In this document: piece by piece, positions 1 to 12,062 of the stretch
Layout of the letters: each line of letters starts with the position of its first letter
Position numbering within the stretch: the first letter of the stretch is position 1
Origin: Micropterus salmoides
Taxonomy: Eukaryota > Chordata > Actinopteri > Centrarchiformes > Centrarchidae
Assembly: GCF_014851395.1 (NCBI RefSeq)
Contig: NW_024044459.1
Location: 6,795,100 to 6,859,099, forward strand
Length of the DNA stretch: 64,000 bases
Direction: 5' to 3'
Made by a program: the position numbers and the translations under genes
Notes under the pieces: generated by a model
What the model saw: the letters and a program-made list of their open reading frames with translations, nothing else
Databases searched by the model: none
What the model was told of the DNA's origin: nothing

Positions 1-420
1 GCTCTGTGTTGTGCTTAGTGAGGGCTTTTCGTTGACAGGTGTGTCTGTGCTCTGGCGTTGAATTTTGATGTTTCATCATGGCATCAGAAGTTGTTGTAAC
101 TTGAGTGTACATGGTCAAATCTGACCATTTCATACTTTGATGTACTCCTCCTATTAGGTTGGCCAAATCCGCCTCAAATTTAGGCAGAAAAGGCATAAGA
201 TCGTGATGATGCTACAGCCTATTGTGAAGCTTGTGAGTTTTCATCAAACGCTGCTGCCATGGTAACGCATTATTCACCACGACACAGGAAGTTGTTGTAA
301 CTTTAATGTACATTGTCCAAACTGCCCCAAATTTCACATGTTTGATAAGAGGCCTGGCCTGAGGACATCTACATGCCCATGCCAGTCTTTGGGCATCAGG
401 AAGAAATTAATCTCCTCCGC
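1..420. repeat. Unclassified teleost interspersed repeat with ~200-bp internal period
   Basis: A segment beginning GAAGTTGTTGTAACTT near 87 recurs near 288, each followed by a diverged copy of 'TGTACATxGTCxAA', so the spacing is about 201 bp. The stretch after the second copy ('GGCCTGGCCTGAGGACATCT') resembles a repeat I associate with fish genomes. Class (DNA or retroelement) is not visible: no inverted ends or tail. It may continue left of the window. Confidence 0.5.
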
Positions 421-1055
421 ACAGTGTCCAAATGCATGAGACTGCTGAGCAGCATTGACTGATGCCGTGCCCTGATGTGTGGGAAGGTGCGAGAACCTGT
501 TCATCGCTGCTTTGATATTTTATCTTTGACAATCAGAAGTCACATATTTCATATTAAAAAATAAATGCTTGACAAGCTGATCTAATCATGCAACAAAGAC
601 ATTATAACAGGTTGGGAATTTGTAAACATCCTCCACCCCTAGCCTACTCACATATAGAACAGGCCTGTCCACTAGCACAGATTTGAAATGTACAGTAACA
701 GTGATAAGTTACTGGAATGTTTATAAACTGCTTTGCTCCAACTAAGTTTTAACTGGACTAATTAAGTTAATTTATTAATAAGCACACTTTGTACATCATT
801 TTGAGAGAGGGTCGAAGCGCGGCTGCACTGCCTATATTTCTACCACTGGTGACTTCAGTTTCTTTTTTGGAGAGAGGGAAACTGCAGGATCACAGTGTGT
901 TTGTATTTCAGGTGGCTGACTGAGAACTGTACAAAGAGTGTTGAAGCATAAACAAAAGAGCAGGGGAATATGTTGGGGGCTTGAGAGACACGAGGTGCCC
1001 TGTGAATTGTTTGAGTGAACAGCATCTGTGTGTGTTTGTCTGTGTTTCCATGCAA
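421..1055. other. No gene seen
   Basis: AT-rich unique-looking sequence with short minus-strand open frames that overlap each other and show no recognisable domain. No repeat ends found. Confidence 0.5.
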
Positions 1056-1195
1056 GTGACAGCTTGCGGTGGTGCCTGACAGTAAATAAACATGTTCCAG
1101 TAATTAACCTTGACAGGCCCAATGTGGTGGCAACAGCAGAAACCTGCTAATGACACAATTAATCCATAATTAAGGCATTCTGTCACACCACACTC
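1056..1195. promoter_or_regulatory. Candidate regulatory block (homeodomain motifs)
   Basis: Unique, balanced-composition block containing AGTAATTAACC, ACAATTAATCC and ATAATTAAGG within about 90 bp, plus two TGACAG-type (Meis/Pknox-like) motifs. Clusters of TAATTA cores with TGACAG are typical of vertebrate developmental enhancers. Conservation cannot be tested here. Confidence 0.3.
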
Positions 1196-1199
1196 ACAC

Positions 1200-1900
1200 T
1201 CAGTCAGTGAACATTGTGTGTGTGCTGGAGGGATTGGTACATGTCTGCACAGTGAAGTACAGTATCCTACGTACTAAAATAAGAGCATAAAAGTCACATT
1301 GGATGATAATACTTTCTTCAAAAAGCTTACTGACAATAACTAAGCTTCTCCCATGGCACTGAATTAACATGTCTGGTTCCTGCATTGCCTTTCATTGTGC
1401 CTACATGTAACTAGAGAAGCAATTGAAGGCACAGAAATCAGTGGACGAATGTAGTATAAATATTTGCTTATTATTAACGACAGCAGACCAGATAAACAGA
1501 TGCAGTCTTTGAAGAAGGTACAACAGTGTTTGCTGATGACAACAACCTCCTAAAATATGTACAGTCAAATAATGACCTTTCTTTAATGTAGGTTTAATTA
1601 AATCTGTTTTACACTTTTTATGGGAACCTGGGATTGGCACCAGCTGGAGAAAAGAGGGAGCCATGGGAGTTTCAGTCCTTGAGTCAGTCCATCTGTCAGT
1701 ACAGTGTGGCTCTTTGATGTGTGTTGGACAACAATGGAGCTCTGTGACACAGAGGAATAAGATTTATCAGGCTTTAGATAAACAGACAATACTTATTAGA
1801 TGTATTAGTAGTTGATGTAGTGCTTTTGGTCTTTTTGATGGGATTTGAGGACAGGAAGAAAAAAATATCACCAGGCTTATCCTTTAAGCTCTGCTAAAGT
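1200..1900. other. No gene seen
   Basis: Several short overlapping minus-strand frames of 60-90 codons without domain features. Nothing else recognised. Confidence 0.5.
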
Positions 1901-1903
1901 TGC

Positions 1904-2257
1904 AGACTGCAGGCCAAACTGACCCAAATCAATAATCATTTTCAAATAACAGTGTGAACAGCCCAAGTCACATGGAATCTGATCTTTTCCAGTTCGGATT
2001 TAAGCCACTTTCATAATGTGGTAGGATTTTTTAAAGATGCGACCTCGGTCTGGACAGTCAGACTGGAATTCCCATGACTCAGATGTCACTCAAGAGCCGT
2101 CACAATTATGCGCTAGCGGAAAGAAAGCAGAAAAAATAATCGCTCCACACTGCGAGTCTGTTTTGCGCCACATTAAAAAAAATAATGTGAACAGTCAATC
2201 AAAAAAATTGGATCTGGGCAATAAATTGGAATTGAGCATTAAGGCCTGCAGTTTGAA
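1904..2257. mobile_element. Short inverted-repeat DNA element (MITE-like)
   Basis: The left end carries GACTGCAGGCC (about 1905-1915) and the right end GGCCTGCAGTTTGAACG (about 2243-2259), which is its reverse complement over the ACTGCAGGCC core. A second, inner pair lies at GTGTGAACAGCCCAA (left) and AATGTGAACAGTC (right). About 350 bp with no coding capacity. The 88-codon open frame inside is a by-product. Superfamily not assigned because no clean target duplication is visible. Confidence 0.5.
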
Positions 2258-2259
2258 CG

Positions 2260-4435
2260 TATTTGACATGTTCTTCATAACAGTGAAGTTTGACAAACAC
2301 TGAAGGAATGAATGGGTGATGTCAGTCGTTGTACAAACTCCTCAGATTCAACCTGTTTCCTCATCTCACTGACACCTGTATGAGTTGAACGGCTCATAAA
2401 ACTGTTTATTTTCTGAATATTTGTGTAAAAAACTAAACTGATGTATTGGTTTGTTCCATTCTGGTCATAATGTGGGTATTAGTTGGTTTAAAAGTTTTTG
2501 TGGTCGATGATATTAGTGACTCTCCCCGGTTTAGTTTTTGCTGAATTTATCTTCCTGTTTAATATTCCAGTGCAACCTTTTCAGCACACCCCGAGGACAT
2601 TTATAAGTGTTATACAATACATCCAGTATAAATATTCAGTAAGTGCTACTAGCTTTAAATAAACAAATATGTGATTCTAAAATAAAACAACAACAAATGT
2701 GCTCCAATTTCATGTAGAAAATAGAATCAGCTTCATCTCTGACCAGAAGTAGTGGGCGGCTACATGAGTTTGCAAGTTGAATTAAAAGGTAAATATGTCT
2801 TGCTACATTAACCAGGAGTAAAAAACTGAGGTTTAAAATAGAACATGAATACAGAAAGAGCCCATCTGCACCTGTTACCATTACTTAGCATTCATACTAA
2901 AGACACTGTTCCCATTTAGCCTGTTTAATGTGTGTGTGCATGCGTGTGTGTATGGCAGCTGGGAGCATTTGTCAGAACTGAGAAAAGCCTGTGCGACATT
3001 TAAATTCACATGTAAAATGGAAAACACTATATATAATATATTTTGTCATACAATGCATACTAGATATGACAATTTTCAATTTCTGTTGCACTGATGTCTG
3101 ATGTAATTTGATAAAAGGAGGTTGACAGTGCCAAACCTTAAAGAACTTGGCCCATACAGATTTTTGGTTTTGACTGATAAAGGTTTTTGGCTTTTGAATG
3201 CCAATTTGAGATTAAAGATCGGACATTTTGTGACGATTTTAACATCGTTATTTATGACTATTTGCATTAAAATGAAAGGACATGGCTCACTCCAGCAATT
3301 TGGTGTTGCAGTTCCATGAAGTAAGAAGACTCATCAGAGACAGATTTTCCAAAGAATGGTCAAGGACAGACTCCAAACATGCTGGTTCTACATTTCCAAT
3401 AATGCAACTTTGCTACATTTTTCATTTGACTCTCCTCGCCTGCCACAGCTTTCAAAAATCACAGTTTTGAAACGCACGCTTTCGATCTGCTCCGTAGTTA
3501 AAGATCTCAATTTAAAGGGTCCACAAAAATGATCAAATTTGGTATCTGATCAGTTTGTCTGTAATGGGGGTGATATTTACGCATATAGATCTTGCAGTTA
3601 TATATATTATATATTTAATACTGTGTATACCACAAAGGAAATGATCAATTGTGCTGATGCGGTGGCAGAAATCTCAGAGAAATATGTCAAAAACATGGAC
3701 AATTAAAATGATCTGCACGGCTGCATACTCCTAAATGAAAGTGTGAGAATATATTTTTTGTAATTTTGTTGAACTGACGCTTCAAATTCTCATTAATAAA
3801 ACTGGGCCAACAGCTTTATAAAGCAGAGTGAGGCGGGTGTCACTGCAGGTCTTACAGACTGTCAGGTCTGTTGAGTAAGAAGAGAAGGAACACATTATCA
3901 GTCTGGCTGAGATCCTGTTTTCATAAAATGGCCAGACATTTGAGCTTACCATCATATCAGTCTTACTCAACACAAACTTTACTGTGCCCAGTCTTGTTCG
4001 GAGATCTGCCGCCCTGTTTATAACTTTGACAGCTTTATTAAGTACTTTGTATACAGCTTCAGCAGCAAGTCAAATTCCTGGCATGTGTAAATAGACTTGC
4101 AGGTGATTTTGTGCCTGTCGGGGTGTTTGCTAGACAGTCATGACTGATTTATAGGCAGTACGTCAAACACAACCTGAATAATCCAACAGGAAAGTAAAGA
4201 TGAAACTGTGCTCTCAGGTACACTCCAACTGCTACCGCTTCCAATGTAAACACACACGCCCGCACACACTAACTGTTGTACACTCACTTGTAGAAAAACA
4301 CAACACCATGCCCAGGTCAGGACAACTGTGTGTTTAAAATCTGCTTATAATGTGTGTGTGTGTGTTTAGATATGGTGTGTATGGTCTGTGCGACCGTTTG
4401 TGTTCTTACGTGTGTGTGTGTGTGTGAGCGGTTCG
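2260..4435. other. No gene seen; possible old repeat at ~3080-3560
   Basis: AT-rich sequence. Around 3080-3560 the texture (for example 'ACATGCTGGTTCTACATTTC') resembles decayed teleost repeats, but I cannot define ends or a family. Short TG runs at 4351-4430. No domain-bearing frame. Confidence 0.4.
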
Positions 4436-4665
4436 CCCACTCACTAGCGGTTGTGTGTCAGTCAGGGTGTGTCAGGCTCGGCGCTGACAGGTGTGTGTCA
4501 CCTCATCATTCAAGCTGTCACCGCTGCAGACGGGGAGGAGGAGATGGGACGCAGATGAAGGACACCGGTTGGCTGTCGCTCAGCCTGAGCCACTTCCTCT
4601 GCGCACGCATTTTAGAGGGAGTCTTGGAGAAGTCCTATGTAGGACAAAGTCAGCCTGCGGCTAAC
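4436..4665. promoter_or_regulatory. Candidate regulatory block
   Basis: GC-richer unique block with GCTGACAGGTG, a CACCTCATCATTC segment and AAGCTGTCACC, that is three Meis/E-box-like motifs in a short span, between TG-rich DNA and a CCCC-rich tract. An overlapping open frame of 137 codons (4354-4767) starts in a TG repeat and is not credible as protein. Confidence 0.25.
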
Positions 4666-4864
4666 TCCCCCCCATTACCACTGTCTGTAATGCTCCAAAT
4701 GAAAGAAAAAAAAAAAATCCCCCCATCTGACTTGACTCATCGCTCATCACCAGCACATAGAGAGTAAGAGAGAGCTCCATGGATCAAAGACTAGATGTCA
4801 TATCCCCCTCCCCTTCCCTAAATTCATCCTAAAAGCCAAAGCAAGGGCTGTATGTATCCATCTA

Positions 4865-4868
<4 letters not shown>

Positions 4869-4895
<27 letters not shown>
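4869..4895. repeat. (TG)n microsatellite
   Basis: About 13 uninterrupted TG units. Confidence 0.95.
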
Positions 4896-5130
4896 TGGAG
4901 GGGAGTAGCTTGCCAAGCTCCTCGACTTGCAGCATGTGTTTATATACTTTGTCACTCAAGAAAATGAGATGTGTAAATCCAAATGTCAGCGAAGAAGAGG
5001 AGATTTCTGACAGCGCTGAGCATCATGTTCCTAGATTGTTTAATTTTCTTCTGCCTTTTCTCCTTCTTCTCTTCACTTTTGGCCCACTGGACACACTGTT
5101 GGCAGCTTCATGGCTGACAGAGAGAGGAAA

Positions 5131-5290
5131 GAAGATCAGAATCAGAAGAATCAGAAGGAGCTTTATGGCAAAGTAGTGTTTTACACATACAAGGAATTTG
5201 CTTTGGTGTTAAGGTGCTACACGCAGACAGACAAACAGCTGACATAAATAGATGTAGAAATATCTAAATATGTAATAAACAAATGCAAGT
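5131..5290 (-). repeat. Teleost interspersed repeat with (AGAATC)n tail
   Basis: Begins with repeated AGAATC units (GATCAGAATCAGAAGAATC) followed by 'GGAGCTTTATGGCAAAGTAG' and 'CACATACAAGGAATTTG', a common fish repeat head. The simple-sequence end suggests the 3' tail of a non-LTR-derived element lying on the minus strand. The far end is unclear because the next 200 bp are AT-rich. Confidence 0.55.
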
Positions 5291-7610
5291 TGCATAAGAA
5301 TAACATTGATTACATTATAAAAAATAATACAACTGACAAAATAGAAAAATAAAAATAATAAAAATAAAAATAACAATGGAACAACAATTTACAATTAACA
5401 ACAAATATGTGCAATGTTCAAAGATCTGAGCAGTAATAGAAAGAAAAAGGAAGAGGGAGGAAAGATGGTAGATGATGTTTCTTAAATGCATACACATACA
5501 CAAAGTGGGGCCATATAACCGCCAGGGTCAGTGCTGCATGTCTGAATGTCTGTGTTTGACAGTATGCACTTACTTCGTATAGATGGTGAGTGTGTGTGAT
5601 GCTTTTAGAGTACAGATTGAACTGGAGCCTCTGCAGTTTTCGAGTGACACCGTAATGGAAGGTGGGATATGTACGTGGATTGTGTGTGTGTGCCTGTCGC
5701 CAGCGTTCAGTGGCTCTGCCATTCAGTGGTACATACACAGAGTTGACAGCTCCCGCTTAAAAGTGTCACTTGACATTACCCATAAAGCACCAGCAGAGAG
5801 AAAGAGGGGAAGGGTGGGTGGAGTGGAGGATGGGGTGGTAGATATGTGTGTGTATGTGCGTGTGGCAAGGAAACAGAAAAACAGCAATAGAATGGGATAT
5901 TTTCTTTTACTTTTACCTGTATATTCTCAGCCATTAACCAAATGCTGCTGTGTATTCCACTGGTTCTCAAATTTAGAGCTATAGGCACCCAAGGGCCCCC
6001 GACCGAGGTCCTGATCCGCCTCACGCAAAATGAGAAACAATTACTTTTAGATTTCCTTTCTCAGAGAAAGGCAGTCTTAAGAGAATGCTGCCACTTAAGA
6101 TTTCACTGGAAAGCCACCTGTAAAGAGTTTAGATGTCAGGTATGATTTATGAAGAATTACTGTCTGTGCTGCATTGACAGTAATTCTAGACAAAATCCCT
6201 GCTGCTACAAACCACAGCGACCACCTAAGCAAATGAAACCCAGGCCTGCATTATATTCCATTATAAAGATCAGTGTCATTGTAAAATAAATTGTAGGTCA
6301 TTATGTCCATACTGGCATAATGAAGAATTTTATTGTACTGTGTGACAACTGTTTCCTGTACATATGGCAATAGCTTGATTTGATATCGCAAGTGCTTACT
6401 TATACTTATTTAGGTTCAACCTGCCATGTTCACTGTCTGCTTAGACAACATCTGGTGACTGGCAGTTGGAGTACTTTCAAGGCTTTGATGGACAACTCTC
6501 CTGTACAAAAGATGAAAAACAGTGTTAGGAAATATCTGGGTCTTTTTAAAAAAGTCAAAGACAAAAGCCTGTGTACATAACAGTTGACTACAACTCCCAA
6601 GGTGCATTTTTAGTAAGGAGCACCCAATAAATGAGCTTAAATTTTTTTAGCTGTAAATGCTAACAACAAGCGGGAAACTGGCAATACCATCGGCACCTTA
6701 AGGGACCCCGGTGGAGTGTTTGACCTCAAGTAGTGCGGTGGAGCAGTTTCTTTTATGCGTGGGTCCCCATTTGTCTTGTGCCCATTCCTGTCAATAGTCT
6801 CACCCTATTCCAGTTGTCTGCAGGTGGTGGTAATACACCAAGAAACGCAGCAATGCACCTGCAAGCGCCAGCAAAGGCAGTGAAGAAATGGACTGCTCGC
6901 TAGTACAGTATGTGGTGTCCGAACAATAATGCTGCGATGATGTGTTGAGAAAAAATCTGCTTGACACTGAACAACGCAGAATTTAAAATACTTTTTACAA
7001 ATACATTTGTTAGATCTCAAGGATGCACACAATGTGTTTTGCTGAGTAGCTTTGCATGAAAACATTTGTTTGTGTACAAGAAAACTCAACAGGGCACATT
7101 TGAAAGACTCGCTTTCAAATTCTGGGTCATCTGTGGTACAATGTTTTGGTCCCAGTTGCAACAGGAATAAATTTGGATTTTGCCACATCACTGATTTGTT
7201 TCCTCTGCGTTGCAATGGCAGCCAAGGCTTACGGGTATTATAGTATTTAAAGTTGTCTGCTATGCCAACCTGAAAAAATATGATTTCTCAGAAACAACGT
7301 TGAAATAATTCTGATGGCCGTGACATAAACCTGTAGTAGGCTATTGTTTCACTATCATTTCTATGATGAGAAACATTGAGGATATACTTAAAAGTTTTTG
7401 AGGAATAGGAACAGGAATATACAGCAGAAAAAATACAACTGAAACCAACTTATTTACTTGAATTAACACAAAACATGAATATGGATGAAATTATTTGCCC
7501 ATAGCCCTTTCAAAAACTGCATAACTATTAATATTTTATCAGATGTTAGTCATAAAATGCTAATGACCATGTCTGCTAGCAATGAGATTTGATAGCATTC
7601 TTAGACTTAG
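5291..7610. other. No gene seen
   Basis: Contains an A/AAT-rich tract (about 5315-5400) and scattered open frames under 140 codons with no domain. The 136-codon minus-strand frame at 6805-7215 has no recognisable motif. Phrases such as GTGGTGGTAATACACC near 6825 suggest decayed transposon DNA, without ends. Confidence 0.4.
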
Positions 7611-7740
7611 ACTCACTGTGCATTCACACCAAATTTGAATTTAATCCTCTCGTCGCTTTTCTTGCAGGGGTTTTATCGCTGGGTTACTGTTCACACACAA
7701 TGCGTTAATGCAAATGAACACGATCCACGATTACTACATC
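7611..7740. repeat. Terminal fragment of a DNA-transposon-like repeat
   Basis: 'GTGCATTCACACCAAATTTG' at about 7618 resembles the GTGCxTTCACACC terminus shared by many fish inverted-repeat elements. The matching opposite terminus was not found downstream, so this is at most a one-ended remnant. Confidence 0.3.
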
Positions 7741-8213
7741 AGTTGAACCCAAAGTAAACATTTTGCTGTGATTTGGTTGCAATAAACAGATCAAACTGAT
7801 GCCGAAATAACTACAATGTGATGACGATTTGTTAAACATATGAATCTTTTGTGCTATGTCAGGTCTGTCAGCAAGACAGCGGGACAACTTTAAAATGTTT
7901 TTTTTTCTGAATGGAGTTCTAATTGATCATGCCTGTGCCATGCTAACTTGTTCACAGTAAAGTACAACGATAACTGGAAATAACAGACACATATTTTCTT
8001 AACTTACCAGGTAGTTCAACACCCTTGCTTTCTTTTCACCAAGCAATGTCAAGTTTTTATATGAAGTAGAAGTAGTAGTAGTAGTATCACAGAGTTCTGG
8101 GTGAACACTGATGCTAACAACAACAGCGGAACCAGAAACACGGCAGCTTGCTGCCAAGAAGAGCAAGTGAAGATAAATCAACATATAATCCCCCCAAAAA
8201 GTAAAAAGTAAAT

Positions 8214-9744
8214 TTAAAGAGGTGGTATCATACTCATTTTATATACGTATTTTTCATACTGCACATTGCTGCAGCTCCTCTTTTCACCCTGTGTGTTGTT
8301 CGCTCCACTCTTGAGCTACAGAGTGACGCATCTTACTTGTACAAAATCTTTGTTCCCAGGTAAGGACTACTAGCCAATCAGAACCCGAGAAGGGCGGGTC
8401 GTAAGAAACAAGGTAGTGTGATCCAAACAAAGCCGCTTCAGACTGCGACCGTAACCTAGCAGATGGTGTAAGTTACTCACAAGTCCACAACCACACAACA
8501 TCATTGTTCCACATCTTACCATAAACCACTACAAAAATCATCATATTTCAACTCAATTTTACATAAAAAATGGGCAAACAATTTGAACGTTTGCTCAGTA
8601 GCTTTCACATCAGGTGTAATATTAGCATTATAGCTATAACTTTAGCTGTGTTAGCCAACGTTTACAACAACTCCACACTTGAACAGTCTGTGAAGTTACA
8701 TTGCCGTGTTTATTTTAGATATAATTCACAACCAATAAAGCATACTTACAGGTTGTGATTGTGAATTTCCAGGCCCAAAGAGTCGGAGTTGCATCGTCTT
8801 TTAGGACTAAACGTTGAACTGTTGCCGGTGTTCTGACGATCTATGCTGCCTTGCCGAAAAATTCTACCATAGTGCAAATCGATAGACTCGACTCTCCGTT
8901 TTCCATTGCAGATAGTACCCAGAGACAGTACGTAGCTTGTTGTCATAGCAACGTCACACACAACTGCCGTAACGTAATGTTCAATGCGACACACACACCA
9001 GCGATCCACACAGCTTTCTCTTTTTTAAGTTAAAACGTTTCAACATTCCTCAGAAGACAGATAAGCGGTATGAAAACCTTCCAGCCAATTCCAAAATATT
9101 CCAGCACATCGAAATCTACACAGCTGATTTCTCATCTCAAAACTTCTCAGAAGTGGATTTAGTGATGAAATTCCATACGAAAACTGTAAAATATGAAACT
9201 TTCTGTTGCTGGCCTCTGGCTGGTGCAGCAATGATGATGCAGTGAATAGTGAATATTCTCTCTGACCAATCAGCAGTCTGTCGTGTTTTCACATTACATT
9301 TTAGTTTCCCTCAGCTCGCTTGGAACCTCGACGGAGGTGAAGTGATACGAAAAAAAGTACCTGGAAGCAGGTACAGGTACAACATTTCTACAATGGAAAA
9401 CCAAACAAAGGCGAGTCAGCCAAGTCGAGCTGGCACTGTGCAGTGGAAAAGGGGCTTAACTAAAATCAAAGGGCCTCCGCTCAGACTAGCTTGGTTTGAG
9501 GGCGTGCCTGACCCCCGCTAACCACTTGGCAAGCTTTATGACGCGTTTTCATTATGACGTCACAGTAAAGGAAGTGAAGGGCTGGACTACAGACTTGACT
9601 GGACTTCAGAGCAGAGCTTTCTTTGGGAGATGGGAACTCCCTTTGGGCTGGACTTTGGGCTTTTTCACTTTGCAAACCTGTTACATGCACAAAACTCAAT
9701 AAAGGAGAGGGTAAAAGCCAAAAAGCAGAATACCACCTCTTTAA
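8214..9744. mobile_element. Composite piggyBac-type element(s) bounded by TTAA and an 11-bp inverted repeat
   Basis: TTAA at 8214-8217 is followed by AGAGGTGGTAT. TACCACCTCTTTAA ends at 9744, so TTAA plus AGAGGTGGTA is an exact inverted pair about 1.5 kb apart. TTAA target duplication is the signature of piggyBac transposition. The left ~250 bp (with 'CACATTGCTGCAGCTCC') and the right ~260 bp (with 'GCTTTTTGGCTTTTACCC' read on the minus strand) both look like ends of common fish MITEs. They may belong to two related elements, not one. No transposase frame is present. A different repeat fragment (9310-9461) lies inside. Confidence 0.55.
9310..9461 (-). repeat. MITE fragment nested in the TTAA-bounded composite
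   Basis: Read on the minus strand it starts 'GCCCCTTTTCCACTGCACAG', passes an internal CCTGTACCTGCTTCCAGGTA and ends near 'GAGGTTCCAAGCGAGC'. This is a familiar teleost short DNA-element texture. The opposite terminus is not visible, so it is one-ended here. The 90-codon open frame over it is a by-product. Confidence 0.5.
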
Positions 9745-10080
9745 TAAAAGCAGTTATCTCTGAGCTCCTCCTGCAGGTAAACGCTGTAGTTGTCAGAGCA
9801 TAATCCAGACCGACTACAGGTGTTTATTTGTCCAAAAGCTGCAGCGTTGCCCCGGCTCTCTCCTCCACACCTCCCTATAGCTCAGCAGCTCTCTGTCGGC
9901 TAGCAGAAATTCACTCCCCCGCCCTGCCTGGACCTCTCCAAACAACGCTTTGAAGCCGTCTGTGATGTCCAGAAAATATCAAAGCTGATAGGCAACGCAA
10001 TACAGCGTCATGCAACTTTGTCGCTGGAGTTGAAAATGTTCAAATTGTGCAAATCTCTTCATGTTGCAGACTGCAGGTCC
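9745..10080. other. GC-richer block, possibly repeat-derived
   Basis: Pyrimidine- and CpG-richer than its flanks, with 'GAGCTCCTCCTGCAGG' and 'CTCAGCAGCTCTCTGTCGGC'. It directly abuts the right TTAA of the composite. I see no coding potential and cannot decide between repeat and unique sequence. Confidence 0.3.
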
Positions 10081-10850
10081 TCTGCACCGCTCAACAGGAA
10101 ATCGAATCTCTCCTTGTATTTGCATTCATTTTGTATGTAATCGTGCCGCGAATAGAAATCACCCAATGGCTTGCTTAGGATGCTTCTTCACCAACTGTAA
10201 CTGCTGTTGCATGTATGTTTGTTTTATTTTTTGAAAGAGGTGCAAATGTTTAAAGTGATACTTCCATCTGAGTAGTATTTCCATCATCTGCCATGCCAGC
10301 AACCCAACCTCTTTGTGCAGGAAGACTAGTATAGTGCCTTCTTCCTGCGTTGCCTCTTAAACACATATTCATTGATTAGTAGAATAGGTGGAGTAGCTGG
10401 GTAATTTTACTAACTAGAATATGGGTAAATAAAACATTTCTTTCTTGCTCTCTTTACAGTTGTTGTGGCTAATTGACACATACAGTATGTTTTTGGCTTT
10501 GTAAAGTTTTTATTAAGTTTCCCATTTTATGATTGTTGTATATTGTACATTGTCTGCTTTGTAGCAGAAGGGAAATGCAAACTGCATTTCCTTTTAAACC
10601 CTGTTGTAACATGATGATTAAATCTACCTTGTACCTTGCACAAGTGGTCAGACCAAGCTGGTTTATGGGAGTTAAGGGCCACATGTCAAAACATGTCTTT
10701 CAGTCTGCCGTGGGGCGCCATAACAACAACCCCCATCGCTCGAAAATCCAACCATCACCATTCTCCTCATGTCACTCAGTCACTATCCGAGGGCACAATC
10801 AACTCTCTCAGCTCTGTTTCCTGCCAATGTGCATACTGATACGCCACACA
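10081..10850. other. No gene seen
   Basis: AT-rich, no ends, no domain. A 162-codon plus-strand frame (10533-11021) runs through a CA repeat and is not convincing. Confidence 0.5.
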
Positions 10851-10856
10851 CACAGG

Positions 10857-10882
10857 CACACACACACACACACACACACACA
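10857..10882. repeat. (CA)n microsatellite
   Basis: 13 CA units, followed by a GG-interrupted second short run. Confidence 0.95.
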
Positions 10883-11202
10883 GGCACACACAAAAGGTAA
10901 TATCAGTTACTGGCAGTGCCTCCATATGTACACAAACCAGCATAACATGTTACAGCGTTATGTGGTGTGTGTATGTGTGTGTGTCAGTCGGCAAGAAGAC
11001 AGCAGAGATCTCTCATTGTAAATCATTTGAAATAATCTTCATTGTCAGTGTACTGAAGTGTCTTGTGATGGAGACCTAACTAGTTTGATGAACATGTGTG
11101 TGGGTTTGTATGTGATATGCGGTAGTTGAGATGAATTAGAGGCGTTTTAACATTTTTCATCTATAGTTCACTGGGTAAATTTATTTGTATTCTGCATTTG
11201 TC

Positions 11203-11630
11203 ATGGGTTGGCTGAGTGAAGGCTGAGGTGTGGTGCCAAACAAGCAGGGAGGGAAGCACAGCTGAAATACATCAGGTAATCAACCACAGGAACAAAACTA
11301 GACAAGGACACCAGGTACAGAAGATTACCAAAAACAAACCAGGAAGTAAAGTTCACAGGAACGCACAAGGACAGATCTACCAAAGTAAAACACAAAACAT
11401 GGAAAGACCGCAAAATCAGGGCATGGACAGAGACGGGACCAAACAGGAGGCAAGACTACATTAAAACACGGAGATATAAGACTAAGGAGTAAGACACAGA
11501 CCATAATGATAAAACACAGAAGTACGCATATCAAAAAAACACTAACATGACCAAAAGCACAGGACTAAGGAAATAATGGCAAAAACCAGAAACCCACAGG
11601 GAAAAAATATAACTCATAACAGCATTGGTT
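11203..11630. repeat. A/G/C-rich, T-poor teleost interspersed repeat
   Basis: About 430 bp with marked strand asymmetry: the plus strand is rich in ACA, AGG and AAA and almost free of T runs (for example 'AAACCAGAAACCCACAGGG'). This texture matches a common fish repeat family. A shorter piece of similar texture is at 32279-32362. The asymmetry produces long apparent open frames on both strands that are not genes. Class unknown. Confidence 0.5.
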
Positions 11631-12062
11631 TTACTTAAGTTTGTGTGTTGGTCCTGGTTCCTTCAATCTAATTTCAATGCACTACAACCTAGACCATATG
11701 ACCTATGTTATGTTCTACTCTTTACATCTTTCAAGTTGTCCATAATGTTTACTTTCCTATGTCTTCTGCCTTTTGTTCAACATCCTACGACATAATATCC
11801 CACAATTTGTATCCTCCATCCCATGACTTGCACCACTTAGGTGTGCAAACATGATGTTAAACTATTTTGCTCTTGCTGCAGATTCAGAATGGCCACAGAA
11901 GGGTTTATCGCTGCGATTATACAAAGTCATCGGACAATGTGCTTTCATGTGTGCATGTTTTTGTAATAAAGTAGGAGCATTACCAATATATTGCCTCAAA
12001 TTATTAGATTTAGCAAATGTTTGAATGCCATAATAGAATTATGGCTGGTGATCCACAGTTTA
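11631..12062. other. No gene seen
   Basis: AT-rich sequence with no recognisable repeat end or coding signal. Confidence 0.5.

Noticed and set aside
5950..6020. CACTGGTTCTCAAA as a hAT (Charlie-like) terminus
   Set aside because: The expected opposite terminus and an 8-bp duplication are not visible nearby.
6805..7215. 136-codon minus-strand open frame as a gene
   Set aside because: Cys-rich by chance, no domain or signal, and an opposite-strand frame is open over part of the same region.
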